64,000 nt of DNA from Lichtheimia corymbifera B2541 (GCA_000697475.1 JNEU01000651.1:33132-97131); one strand, 5' to 3'. Positions 39,341-50,726 are shown, counted from the first letter of the stretch. Numbers and translations: made by a program. The notes: generated from the letters alone by a model not told the origin.

Positions 39341-40820
39341 AGACACTTTTCCACATCATTGTTGGTCATCATGAGAATCTACAAACTACTTTTTTCTTCT
39401 TCACGTCAATCATAAAAAAACCACACACATTCTTGTACATATACACACATTTGCTCTCTCTCAAAAAAATGAAGTTTTGTTCTTGATTCCTTTTCATTCT
39501 ACAATAAAATTTGTTGTCATTTGCATTGAAGTATACACTACACTCCATCATCATGTATCGCGTTCTCGACTTTTTTAGGGCAGTATCAGGTGATGGGTCG
39601 GTCAACGCGTTGTGTACAGAATATACTATCATGAAGAGGGATGATGGTGATATGTGAACTCACCCAACCACGACGCACGAGCCTACCTACATTTCTCGCA
39701 CTTATTTGTCCAACGTGGGACGATGGGATGATTAAGGAGAAGGTTTCCCCAACAATCCTTATTCGATTGACAGCCTTAAAATGTAAATCATCTCGAGTGA
39801 TCCAAACAAAAAGCGGCGTACATCATGCGCTCAATAAGCGTTTCATATTAATACTTGTAGTTGTTGTTGCCCAATACGTGTATATGACCACCTCTTCTAT
39901 GATGGAAATTTCTATCCTAGTATGTAGAGTTTTTCTCTCTCTCCCTCCCACCTATGGGTGTCACCTTTCTTCAATTAGGTTGATTGGTAAAATGATAGTT
40001 GCATTCGATATCTCACGTTGCATTACATTCATGCAGCAAGGATATGGACTAGAAGGATATATCAAAAAGGTTTGGGCTTGCGTTACGAAACCAAAAATTT
40101 TGTGTGTGCGAGATAATACATGGAGATGATCACGCAATGGGCATTTTTACGCCACACAACGCGTGCTTCTTTTAGACATTATCCGCGGGGTAAGTGATAT
40201 GAAAAACATTTACCATCCTAACAACATCAACAAATATCACCAATCCTTTGTTTGTATATACATGCAATACATCTTCCCGCGCATTTTTTATTTGCCTCGC
40301 TGATCAAAATACTATAGTAGGTATGTGACATGCAGTGTCGCCGTGGGGGTGGGTAACCAGGTTCATATCAGGTACAGGCCGCTGTTCTGCTGTCACCATC
40401 TACAATCTGGTTTTTCACACAGCCTGAGAAGAAAAGATGGATGATTTAGATCTCATCATGTATGCGATCACCTGCGTGCACACGCCATCTCACGTATCCA
40501 TCATGCTGTGAAAGAGAAAAGGACAGTGGTTTTCTTGTAAAATGATCTGGATGACTGCTATCCGATTATAGGATGCAGACGCGTGAATAAAGTGCATTAA
40601 CCATGTCCCGATTCTTGCTTCCAAAATCCGTCAATCTCGCTTGCATATATCGACCCACTATCTAATCCACAATCCTACCCAAGCCGTACTTCTTGCACTC
40701 TTTGCTGTGAATTAAGAGACGTATCGTCCACGATTTATTGCTCAAGTGTGTTCTAATTTAGTGATAGATCGCATCTCATTTGCTTGAAGGATACAGGTTT
40801 GAACGTTGTGAGTAATGTTA
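39341..40820. other. Intergenic region before the repeat-rich block
   Basis: About 1.5 kb of AT-rich sequence. One frame at 39641-40129 is open for 162 codons but has no domain, no promoter-like context and poor coding composition, so I do not call it. Confidence 0.4.
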
Positions 40821-41600
40821 AAGGGGACACTTGATCAATGCAATTGCTCTTGTCGCACAGGAATCTTCCGCATCACCATGGATATACAATGCTCCCGCGA
40901 TAATATCACCGGTGCTCGGACTAGCATAATGTTGACCTTGGCAAGCTCATGATCACATCGCACATTGGGCTTGATAAAGACGCTGTTGATGACATCGTGC
41001 ACAGAAGGGATTTTGGAGCTGCTGATATACTTGAGCATTGCTGTTGTGGAATAACGGATAAACCAGGATCATGCAACTTGTCCTCCTTAGATTTCAAACA
41101 CGAGAATTGACCGTGGTTGTAACACATCGCATAAGGAACCATCCATGAATCCGCTTCCGCAGTAATGCAGCTGATGTTATCGATGAATCTTCAAACTTGT
41201 GATGACATGTTGATTCCTCACTGGTCCTTGGGTATAGTTTGGCCCGATAAAAGTGACGAGGAGTGATACCCCTTGCTCATAACTACGCGTATGTTGTATG
41301 CCGTTTCACCATTAGATAATGAAATAGCCAAGACCCTCTTTGTCCATAACATACCATGATCTTCCACAAGCAACCAAAGCAACATTCCAGGACATCTCAT
41401 CGCTGCACTTGATTGCATCCATCCATAAAATCCAATATGTTGGCTGAAAAGAGCCATCATGTGATCGCTGCTGATATGCTTCCTTCTGCATCAGGCTGCT
41501 GGTCAATCCTTTCTTGGTCATTTTCTTCCATCGCAGCCCAACCAGATGAATATTACTTGTATTGCGGTAGATTTGATAGCTGATATGGCACCCCATCCAT
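40820..41600 (-). pseudogene. Decayed protein-coding sequence of an unidentified family
   Basis: Three frames in succession look coding on this strand: SNGETAYNIRVVMSKGYH and SSSLLSGQTIPKDQ at 41218-41340, MCYNHGQFSCLKSKEDKLHD at 41050-41140, and SSSKIPSVHDVINSVFIKPN at 40835-41038. They are joined only by frameshifts and stops, with no splice signals between them. Related but divergent sequence lies at 62564-62833. The family is not recognised. The setting (dispersed repeats on both copies) suggests a mobile-element protein or a gene carried by one. Confidence 0.45.
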
Positions 41601-42420
41601 TGTAATCAGTATGTATCAAAGCAAGCTGCTGCAAGTAACTTGAGACATTGAAGCATAGATCTTGATATAGCAACAGCTGCTACGTTTGGTCGCGGCAGAG
41701 AAGTGTGCAAGCGCGTGTGTTGTAGTAGAGTGACAAGGCTGTAAACACCGTTTCAGATGATGGAATAAAGAGCTGGCTAATAGCAACTGATGGAATGAAT
41801 GTTGTTACGGTTGGTCGTAGTAGAGGAGTGTACAAGAGAAGGCGTAGTGTCAAGAATCGCGCGTGTTGTTGTGGTGGGGTGTACACGCCATGGGGCTTGC
41901 CATTCAGTAAACGACAATCGGATCAAGACAGTTGTAGGCTTGCCATGATGGCTTGAAGCAGGACAATCGATCGCAGGCGGTAGTTGTAGTTGAATGCGGC
42001 AACAGTTGAGAATGGGAGGAAGAGACAAAGAAGGAGGAGTGGAAGAGCTGGAACTTCAATCTGTCAGGCACTGTCATACAAATACACACATACTGTAGAT
42101 TGATCCATGATATTGAGATTGCCCAATTTGAGCTCAAACTTTACAAGAATATGCTTTCGGACATGCTGATCAACTTTGTCTTAATAAAGAACCCACGCTT
42201 CATTCAAAGGTTTTAAATGGGAGGGTATAATATGGGGTTTACTATGATGGAAGGAAATTCCGCACCCGCCCGGATTCATTGGAATGTCATTTAGTATGAA
42301 TTACCTTGGGATTGCCCACTTTGGACTTGAAACTTGGTAAGCAGGTTCGCTGAGTCATTCTGATCAACTCCATTCATTTAAAAAAAGCACGTTTCATTAT
42401 GATGTCTTATGAATCGGACG
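41390..42420 (+). repeat. Dispersed 1 kb repeat, copy 1 (other copy at 62725-63770)
   Basis: This block aligns collinearly with 62725-63770 in the same orientation with small indels. Shared runs include CTGCACTTGATTGCATCC (41403 and 62735), AGTATGTATCAAAGCAAG (near 41610 and 62912) and TGAAGCAGGACAATCG (near 41953 and 63301). The copies also carry tandem sub-repeats of about 170 bases with GACAAGGCTGT and GTGTAGTGTCAAGA words. Divergence suggests an old duplication or transposition. No terminal repeats or target-site duplications were found. Confidence 0.85.
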
Positions 42421-43105
42421 GCCCAAAAATAGGGGATGCGATGGAAGGACGGAACGCAAGTAGGGTGCATAGTGCACACCCCCGCCGTTGTCCACCTCCA
42501 TTGTGAAACTTGGACAGGCCGTGGGCTTCGAAATGCTGATCAACTCCATTCAAATAAAAATCATACGCCTCATTATGAGGGATAAAATGGGAGCGTCGGA
42601 CGATGAATGGGCGAGTATGTATTGAGTGTGGACGGCCCATGACCTCGAGATTGCCCACCACAAACTTGGAACTTTCACACAAGGTGCTCTTGGACATGCT
42701 GATCAATTTGGTTCTCATAAAGACCTCATGCTTCATTTGAAAATCTTGAAAGCGAGGGTGTAATGGGTAATTGACTGTGAAGGACGGAAATTCCGTATCC
42801 ACCCAAATTCATGAAATGTCAATTAGTATGCATTACCTTGGGATTCACCGTCTCGAACTTGAAACTTGGCAAGAAGGTTCTCTGGGAGCTGCTGATCAAC
42901 TTCATTCATTTAAAAACCGCATACTTCATTATAAGGTTTTTGAATGCGGTACGATCCAAATATAGGAGAGATAATGGATCGACGTGAGCGTCCCCGAGAT
43001 TGCCTACCTCGAACGTGAAACTTCTACACAAGATTCTTTCGGCCATAACGGGCAACTTTGCTCTATGAAAGAGCCCACGTTTCATTGTGAAGTTTAGAGA
43101 TATAG
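42080..43105 (+). repeat. Degenerate tandem array of a 155-195 base coding-like unit
   Basis: Six units are centred on a GCTGATCAAC-like core at about 42164, 42358, 42534, 42697, 42890 and 43047. Each has the order GAGATTGCCC, GAAACTT, the core, and a CACGTTTCATTATGA-like tail. In one frame the units translate to variants of LETWxxGxLGHADQLHSFKN. Some units carry stops (TAA at 42337). More units of the same kind form the palindromes at 43052-44810 and recur at 63455-64000. Confidence 0.75.
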
Positions 43106-43881
43106 GCACCTTTATGTTTTACAAATCTGGAAGTGTGATGCTATATGAAAGGTGGTCTTTGTTCATTGTCAATTGCCTCGCTCATATTAGAGCCAAAGAT
43201 GCAGGAGGGCGTGTTTGTATAGCACATCTGGTTGGGTTGACCTAGAAGGACGGTCAATGCATGACAGGTACGCCAACGTCATTTCCAATGCATACATTGG
43301 CAGCTAACATGCACTTTTTTCCCATTCCAGCTTTTGCCCAATCCACATGATGGGAATGATGCGCCTGCTCCAATCGAGCATTTCCATGATTAGATTGTCT
43401 TGATCCGAGTCAATTGACTGAGTTACGCTCAAATAAAGAAACATCAGTTGAGGTAGATAGTGCATGCTGCATGTATATGAGCTGATATGCCCTTTGTTTG
43501 AGCGTATGTAACTCGGTCAAACCAGCTCGGATCAAGAAAGTTGAATGATCGAGATGAATGTCTGGAGCAGGTGCATCATTCCCAACAAGTGGATTGGGCA
43601 AGAGCTGGGAATGGAAAGAAGTGCATGTTGGCTGCCATTGTATGATGGTTACTAAATCGTCCATTAACTATCAAGCATTGGCCCTTTCTGTTCACCCCAA
43701 ACAGATGTGCTACACAAACACGCCGCTCCACATCTCTGGCTCTATTAGGCTCTAGCTACTTGACAATCAACAAAGACCACCTATCATATAGCATCACGCT
43801 TACAGCATATGTAAAACATAAAGGTGCCTGTATCTCTAAACTTTACAATGAAACGTGGGGTCTTCAATCGAACAAAGTTGC
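43052..43881. repeat. Large imperfect palindrome 1
   Basis: The left arm 43052-43440 pairs with the right arm 43492-43881, around a loop of about 51 bases. Positions pair by a constant sum (43052 with 43881, 43421 with 43512). The arms differ by scattered mismatches and small indels. Confidence 0.85.
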
Positions 43882-44034
43882 ACACAAGGTGCGCTGGACC
43901 ACGCCGCACAGCTTTGTTCGATTGAAGTCCCCACGTTTCATTGTAGAATTTTTAGTTATAGGCATCTTTATGTTTTTACTATGCTATTAGCATGATGCTA
44001 TACGAAAAGTGGTGTTTGTTCATTGTCGAGTAGC
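43753..44034. repeat. Palindrome 2
   Basis: The left arm 43753-43880 and right arm 43911-44034 are inverted copies with a 30-base spacer. The left arm is also the outer end of palindrome 1, so the same unit pairs in two ways. Confidence 0.85.
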
Positions 44035-44101
44035 TGGACCCTGATAGAGCGGAAGGTGCGCAGGGGGCGTTTGTGTAACGCAGCTCATTTGCATGATACT
44101 T

Positions 44102-44546
44102 CACAATGAACAAACACCACTCTCCATATAGCATCATGCTTACAGCATATGTAAAAACATAAATGTGCCTGTATCTCTCAACTTTACAAGGAAACGTGGG
44201 GTCATCAATCGAACAAAGTTGCGCGGCTGGGTGAAGCGCACCTTGTGTAGAAGTTTCACGATCCACCTCGCCGATCTCAGATTCACCGAATGTCACCACC
44301 AGCCTCGTCGAAAAAAATTCAAGAGGTCGACCTGCTCAACTTAGGCTGGTGGTGACATTGGGTGAATCTGAGATCGGCCACGACGATCGTGAAAGTTGCA
44401 CACAAGGTGCGCTTCATCCCGACGAGCAACTTTGTTCGATTGAAGACACCACGTTTCATTGTAAAGTTTAGAGATACAGGCACCTTTATGTTTTCATTAT
44501 GGTATAAGCATGATGGCATATGTAAAGTGGGTTTTGTTCATTGTCA
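44102..44546. repeat. Palindrome 3
   Basis: The arms 44102-44305 and 44343-44546 are inverted copies of about 204 bases around a 37-base loop. The left arm recurs again at 44621-44810, with a direct-repeat period of 519 bases. Confidence 0.85.
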
Positions 44547-44620
44547 GGTAGGTAGACCCCGATAGAGCCGAATATGCAGACGGACTTCTTTGTGCAACAC
44601 AACTCATTTGCATGATACTT

Positions 44621-44810
44621 CACAATGAACAAACACCACTCTCCATATAGCATCACTCTCACAGCATATGTAAAAACATAAAGGTGGCTGTATCTCTAAA
44701 ATTTACAATGAAAAGTGGGGTCTTCAATCGAACAAAGTTGCTCGTCGGGGTGAATCGCACCTTGTGTGCAAGTTTCGCGATCAAGCTCGCCAATCGCTGA
44801 TTTCGCAATA
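44621..44810 (-). repeat. Unpaired further copy of the palindrome arm
   Basis: This repeats the left arm of palindrome 3 after 519 bases, including the flank CTCATTTGCATGATACTTCA. No right arm follows; unique sequence begins near 44830. Confidence 0.8.
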
Positions 44811-45161
44811 TTGCCCTCTTCCCACCACACGGACTTATTAGCACCGCAATAGACATTTCATATAAACGAATGCATCAACTTATCATCACCGAATACAGAA
44901 AAGGGATTCTCTTTTTATTACACGACACAATCATTGCCTACCAGCAGCAGGATCCATTCTTTTGACACTCCAAATACCAGAACTTAGCTTAATGCGATAC
45001 TCTTACATAAGGTGCTTTTCGGTTGGCTAGTAATTTTGCACTATTTATCCTACAGTGTTTGATTGTTGTGTAATTTGGAGGTTTCTGCTTTCCCTTTGAT
45101 ATAATATGTATATAAGCTTATGAAAACCTTGGGAGGGGATTTTGAATTGAAATCAACAAGG

Positions 45162-45603
45162 CTAAGAGAAGAGGGGTGCGAATGTTGTTACAAGCTTTTG
45201 GAGGAGGGGCGGTGCAGAAGAATCTCTTTTTGAGTTTTGTGCTGGACTTGGGGGAGGGGTGGTTAGAAAAAAGGAGGCCGCGTCTTCGGTATTTCTACCT
45301 GGGATTTCCGATCTTGCTTTCACTCTCATGCTTGCTGAGCGATGTAGTAATGAAACGGCTAGCAGAGGAACATGGTTTAACCTGTGGTGCAGGTGCAGGT
45401 GCAGGTGCAGGTGTGGGTGGAGGTGGAGCACTTGGCATAGATGAACCGGCGGATGCTTTACGTAAAAAGATGCTGCTAAAGCTTTTACGGTCATTCACAG
45501 AGTTGTTGTTAATGATGTTGCAAGAGCTAAAGGTGCTTGATGTCAATGAATCTTCAGAAGCACGGCGAAGTGTGGGTGGAGTATAGCCTATAATGTCATC
45601 CAT
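45162..45603 (-). CDS. Small Ser/Pro-rich hypothetical protein
   Basis: Two exons (45603 to about 45333, then 45280-45162) are joined by a 52-base intron with donor GTAGAA, branch-point TTCTAAC and acceptor CCCAAG. The product is about 127 residues: MDDIIGYTPPTLRRASEDSL, then a Ser-rich stretch, a Pro-Ala repeat (PAPAPAPAP), and an end reading PLLQKLVTTFAPLFS. No domain is recognised. The frame stays open upstream of the chosen Met for a few codons (LKHSLID), so an additional 5' exon is possible. The protein is probably disordered. Confidence 0.5.
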
Positions 45604-45624
45604 ATCAATAAGAGAGTGCTTCAA

Positions 45625-46032
45625 GTACGCATTGTTTATTGCTTACCTACCCTCTAGCACTGGTTTAGATACCCCTTTTGTTTCATGAATTTGATCTATG
45701 CTGTCAATTGTGGATCGGCACGCATACACATTTCGAATGTCTTTTCATAGAACGCCAAACGATCACGTGTGTTAAGCGTTTGCATGATCTCGGTATAAGA
45801 ACGGGCTTAATATTACTTGTCCAATTTAGTTGTATTCATCGTTGTTGATGAACAACGTACGCGTCGATTACGTCGAGAAGAGCGTGGAGGCAATGCAAGT
45901 GTGTTTTTGTTCATTTGATAAGAAAAATGTGTGATAATGCATTTTGATTCGTCCAATGGGTGAGTATATTGATATTGTGCAATTATATGTACGCAAATGT
46001 GGTAATATTTACAAGGAGTAAGATCAACATGG
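45625..46032. other. Short intergenic region
   Basis: It lies between two minus-strand genes and should hold the promoter of the small Ser/Pro-rich gene. Nothing else is visible. Confidence 0.4.
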
Positions 46033-47848
46033 TTAAGGTATAACAGCAGATAGTTTTCGTTTTCTGTTGGAAGTAGAACTGGAATTATCGGAGGAAATAC
46101 AACTTGATGATGAGGTCGAACGTGAAGATGCTGAAGACGGTGATGGTGAGCTTATGATCGAAAATGATAAGTCAGCCACAGGTAAGGCTTTACCAAGCTG
46201 GATCTTGGAAGGCGGGCATGTATTGAGTTGAGAGATCATGGACGACATCATCTCTTTTACTTGCAAATGTAGCATCAATAGTGGTATCCCACGGGCAACG
46301 AAACCACTTGCTAGTTCGGGCATCGGGTATCTGAGAGAGCGGCTGATCCTGCATACATTTCCGGCTGGGTTGTCCATCACTGCCAATGATACCGTTTTGC
46401 CTATAGTAAGATTTTTTCGTTTAGTTAATGCGTTCTTAAATACCATCTTTACATTACCCATCATTATGTAACCGAAAGTCCTGAGAGCTTTCTTTTGGGC
46501 AGGAAACGAGCGACTTAGCACCACAAGCATATCCCTCATTGTCTTTGGACTCTTCAACTTCGATTCCCGCATCTCCTTTGTTCCGTGTTCTCCGTCATCC
46601 ATCCTCCCAACCTCCGCGCAACCAAGTTCATATTCCTCCCAGCTGAACTTCATGTCCAATTTTGTGTCATGTAGTTTTCTGGCATTGAGCATGCGGTTGT
46701 TATTGCGTCCCAAACTTGTCGCACGGCTTTCTCGTTCACCTCTATAAGTAGGGTAGTTAGTATCAGTGAATATCGTGCATTCATATTATGTGCTCACGTG
46801 TTAACAATAATATTGGTGTCACCATAGCAATAGGTGATCGGCGACCACAGATGTAAGATCATGTCTGTTTCGGATAAAGAACGGTTTGATAACCCAGCCT
46901 TATAAACCATGCATGCGTTGAATATTGATTGCTTCATCCAAGTCAAAGAATATGGTTCATTGCTATCATATGGATGTTGTGAAATTGTCTTAAGCAAACC
47001 GTCCACAGTAGACTATCAAATGCTCATTAACACAAATAATGGATCCACCCGACGATATCAACTTACCTGGCCATTAAAAGATTGCACAAATCCAATAACA
47101 TGTGGATCATCAATATCTGGTAACTCCATCTGATCAATGCTCCCCATGTACTCAATGTCATCTTTGCTGAATGCTTTTTCCCAACATTTGTCTTGGATAT
47201 CCAGGATGAAACTATGTGCAGGACTTAAACCAGGGTGTGAGATATCGTTCTAAGCCTGTCATAATACACTTACTGCTCATAATCCAGAGTGTTTGCAAAG
47301 GCAAACATCGTATCCTCAACAACAGTTCCTGAAGGCAAGATCCATTTGGTATCATGTGTCATATTTGCAAACTTTTCTTTCATTTGCACCAAGAGATCTG
47401 GTAGGATGGGAAGGCTTGGGACACTGGCTTGCTTTATGGCGGGTTGACTTCCTGCTATTGAATCCTTATAGGCAAGAATTTCTTGCAATGCCGCATACCA
47501 GTTGGGTTCCCCGATGACCTGTACTTAATTTCAAGCTTAGAACAGAATTTAACTTATGAATATGGATATTTACCGCTGGTATGTCTAAAAGCTTTGTTGA
47601 TTTAACATAACGGCCCGTCCATAACATTTTCAGATCTTTGACTGGTTCACCCAAAATGGCTATCTTCTGCGCGTTCCTTGCTATGAAGTCCTCAAGGCTT
47701 GGCTTCTCAGCCGTTGCTAGGTAATCAGCGAGCACTATAGTTACTTAGTACCTGAAGGTTAATGTGGTAGCGGAATTCACCTACGTTCAGCACCAAACGG
47801 ATTGGGTGCCTTCTGCAAACACGTCAAAAAGTCTTCTTTACTAGTCAT
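46033..47848 (-). CDS. Intact 497-residue hypothetical protein
   Basis: Seven exons (47848-47785, 47734-47574, 47518-47274, 47223-47067, 47012-46798, 46741-46458, 46400-46033) sum to an exact frame starting MTSKEDFLTCLQKAPNPFG. Blocks include DTMFAFANTLDYEH, HSFILDIQDKCWEKAFSKDD, MILHLWSPITYCYGDTNIIV, RKLHDTKLDMKFSWEEYELG and VSLAVMDNPAGNVCRISRS. The last 50 residues are Ser-rich with a basic end (RKRKLSAVIP). No known domain or motif is seen. From memory, Mucorales genomes carry many copies of proteins with a similar W-P and LD-DKCWEKAF layout, so it may belong to such an expanded family, but I cannot verify this. The last intron is a multiple of three. Confidence 0.75.
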
Positions 47849-48339
47849 GTTGATAGCAAGAGTGAAACAGCTTTGACACTACAATGGCCATTATCCGCAG
47901 TTCGGTGTGACGAGCCAGTTGGCATAGAGACGTGTGACTTTTTCCTGGTGCATGGATACGTGTTCTACTGCGCATTTCTTTGGCGCCCAGCGTCTTTTTT
48001 CTCTCCTCAACAATGAACAACGGCCCAATCGAACAAGCTTATCTCTACACGACGTGAGTGAAATACGCCTACATGATGCGAATAATACACGTTTCACTTT
48101 TACTTTTATATCAGGACCGCTGCTGCAGTGTTACTGTGGAAATGTCCAAGTGATCATCGTGCACGCTTGGTTACTGTTATGTGCCTTGTCTCTACACGGT
48201 GTGAGCGAATTTTGTCCTATCTCATCTTTTTTTTTCCAGTTCCTGTAGTCAACTCTATTATGGTAAAAGGCCCTACTTGTATTCAAGGATCTACGTGAAT
48301 GATTTGGTAAGTATGATATTCGATTTGAAGATTGCCGCA
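47849..48339. other. Intergenic region
   Basis: No supported gene. A CTCTACACGRYGTGAGYGAA-like phrase occurs twice (near 48032 and 48188), about 155 bases apart, a minor local direct repeat. Confidence 0.35.
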
Positions 48340-48700
48340 TGAATCATTAACAAGTGATATTAGCCGATTTTGGTTCTTGCGCACAGTAAATGAGGATCAA
48401 GCTAAACAAACCACCATAATGGACACATCTTATTGGGTACGAAGGAAGATAGGATAGGATGGAAGGAAGGATTCATTGTAATCTCACCTATATTGCTACT
48501 AGACATGATCGCAAAGGAGATATCTGGTCTTTCGGTGTAATGGCTATTGAAATGGAAGGTAAACCTTCTTTTTGAGCGACAATCGACTTGGAGCGTTATA
48601 TTTTATTGCAACCATAGTACACCCAATTCACAAATCCAGAAGCTTTGAGCAACGTATTCAAGACTTCTTAAAACCATTACCGAGATGCAGATAAATGATC
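48340..48700 (+). pseudogene. Fragment of a PAK/STE20-family kinase gene
   Basis: Translated pieces match the kinase core in order but in shifting frames. LADFGSCA (the DFG region) is followed after a one-base shift by VNEDQAKQTTIMDTSYWV, the PAK activation segment. Then come IATRHDRKGDIWSFGVMAIE (subdomain IX) and NPEALSNVFK with a further shift to DFLKPLP. The APE motif is lost. Upstream kinase subdomains I-VI are missing. It is a dead, truncated copy of a p21-activated kinase; the functional gene must lie elsewhere. Confidence 0.75.
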
Positions 48701-49769
48701 CCCAAATTCCCCTACCGCTATTACACTGTAACCATTCCATTTATCCCACACATCATCCACCCAAATATACAACTCATTCATCATCATCATCATCATCATA
48801 ATCTTGCTCATTGTAGACAATAATAGATACACGTAATTAAAAGGAATGGTCCTCACGTATAGAAAAAGGGTGTGTGTCATTTTACATTTTACGTGATGAT
48901 GATCCATCAGCAGCAGCAACAACCCATTCCCTCACTAGCATCCGTCTTTTTTGCTCATCCCGGTCCGCAGCATCCTATTCTACTGTATGCTTGATACTGT
49001 CTTTCGTGCATATTGCATACATGATTGATGGGGGACGCGTTCGCAGAGAGCCTTGGCGTGATTTGAATGTGCATCCTTTAAACTAGGATCATAGTAGACA
49101 AAGTCGTTAAACAGTGGCATCACCACCCATTCAATTGCTATACATAATACATGATGCTAAACATAACCCATCTTTTACCTGCATCACCCAATGACAATGG
49201 AAATCTTCATTGTTCTCAACTTCCAGGTATCTACCTTAGCGTAAGAGCAACTGGGGCAAGATTGACATCGATCCACCACTATGAACGTATAAATCCACGA
49301 TGGACCCAAATCCATATACACCATCATAGTGGACTATAGCCGATGTGCTTATGACAATATAGAATGCGTTCATCTCAAGGATACATGAATGCGCGAGAAT
49401 ACTTTTGAGTACCAATATAGTAAACCTTTGTGGTAGGTGACCTAAGCATGATCTCTACCGGACTATCGGATTTGGTGGTAAATCACCCAAACGTCAGCCT
49501 GCTGGTCAGGAGTGAGGAGATTCATATGCATCATGTTGCTGAACATCTTTTGGTGATACCAGCAAATAAGCTTGTATACGTAAACAACTAAAGATGACAG
49601 GCTATCTTATATTACAAGGTTGCACAATCAAAATGTCAAAGACAAGCTGATAATTAAAAGTGTTGACAGAGTTTTCGGTCACCGTGCTATATCGACTTTG
49701 TCCGCTGTATTCTCCGCGACGACCTAAGCGTATCAGCAGTATATTGCGATATGCAGTCTGGTGTCCATA
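48701..49769. other. Intergenic region with possible coding traces
   Basis: No intact gene. Short coding-like frames occur at 48874-49086 and 49151-49339. A frame entering the inverted repeat (49690-49813) ends SVSNLVSGTL and resembles the end of the remnant at 60.7 kb. Confidence 0.35.
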
Positions 49770-50135
49770 TCGCTGTGCTTAGCGTGTCAAATCTTGTTAG
49801 TGGAACGCTGTAATATTAGAGACAAGATTGGCAAATGGACATTTTCATTATGGATAAATATTAATCTGTGTTGACTGATGCATGTAAGGGAGGTGATAGC
49901 ATTCTTCATACAACCTTATCCATTTTCATTGTATGTAATTCCAAATGACGCCTATTTGCATGATGGATGGGCTACATAAGCTCAGATGAAAGAGAAAGAG
50001 AGAGAGAGAGAGAGAGTAGTAACATGGATGTTGGTTTATTGCAAGACGTCCCGATATTAATCGAATGGCTATGAAGCAGGTGAACCACAAGGGTTGTTGA
50101 TGTACACATAGACTGCCACCCCTTGCCTAGTAGCA
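49770..50135 (+). repeat. Inverted dispersed repeat, left copy (partner 60425-60790)
   Basis: The reverse complement of this block aligns with 60425-60790. Shared runs include AACATCCATGTTACTACTCTC, CTTCATAGCCATTCGA and the flanks of an AG/CT microsatellite. Both copies also share a coding-like end (SNLVSGTL here, SNLVTGTI there). Confidence 0.85.
49988..50017 (+). repeat. AG microsatellite within the inverted repeat
   Basis: About eleven AG units. The partner copy at 60527-60568 carries a longer CT run in the same position. Confidence 0.9.
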
Positions 50136-50287
50136 AGCAATAGCAGCTGCTCCTCCTTGTCGGCGCTTTTCCCCCGCCATTAGTGAGGCAGCGGCAGGGC
50201 CATTTACAATCTCACTCCTTCCCTTTTCCAGCTTACTTTTTATTATCTCTTTCCTTTCATTTTTCTTTTACTCATGTCTCTCGACTA

Positions 50288-50726
50288 ATGGCAAATCTAC
50301 TCGCATTCCTTTGTCCAAGCGTCCTTCATGCTGTCATGTTTGTCGCATTAGGGACGTTGGTCTTTTTATCTATTCCTACACCGACCGTTCAACCGATCCC
50401 TTCAGCTTACCGTTTCCGTGATTATGCGCTTGCCAAGACCAGCCAGTTCTTTGCCAATGCTGCTCGATTTGCACTGGTGGTGCTATTGCCACTTGGTATT
50501 CAAATTCTCGAGTTGGTTCAGGTATGGGCATATGCATTTTCTCCTATTTGTGCATACAAACTAAATCATATGTTGCTCGAAATAGACCTTTCTCAGCTCG
50601 TCGCTTCCAGATTCAGAAGAGACAGCATTTGAAGAACAATTCAAGTATCTCATTGTCACATCATCCTTGTTGAGCGAGTTTCCATCATTAACCGGAACCA
50701 CCACATCCACGACACTTTCATCCACG

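Noticed and set aside
39641..40129. 162-codon open frame on the plus strand
   Set aside because: No domain, no leader or TATA context, and a hydrophobic stretch caused by GTTGTT runs.
42080..43105. Tandem units as a CRISPR-like array
   Set aside because: The unit spacing varies from 155 to 195 bases, the units are degenerate and inverted copies are present. The genome is fungal.
43052..44546. Palindromes as transcription terminators
   Set aside because: The arms are far too long for this role, and the setting is a eukaryotic repeat block.
45176..45586. 136-codon open frame on the plus strand (GAGAG repeats)
   Set aside because: It is the opposite strand of a spliced Ser/Pro-rich frame. The Gly-Ala run mirrors the Pro-Ala repeat of that gene.
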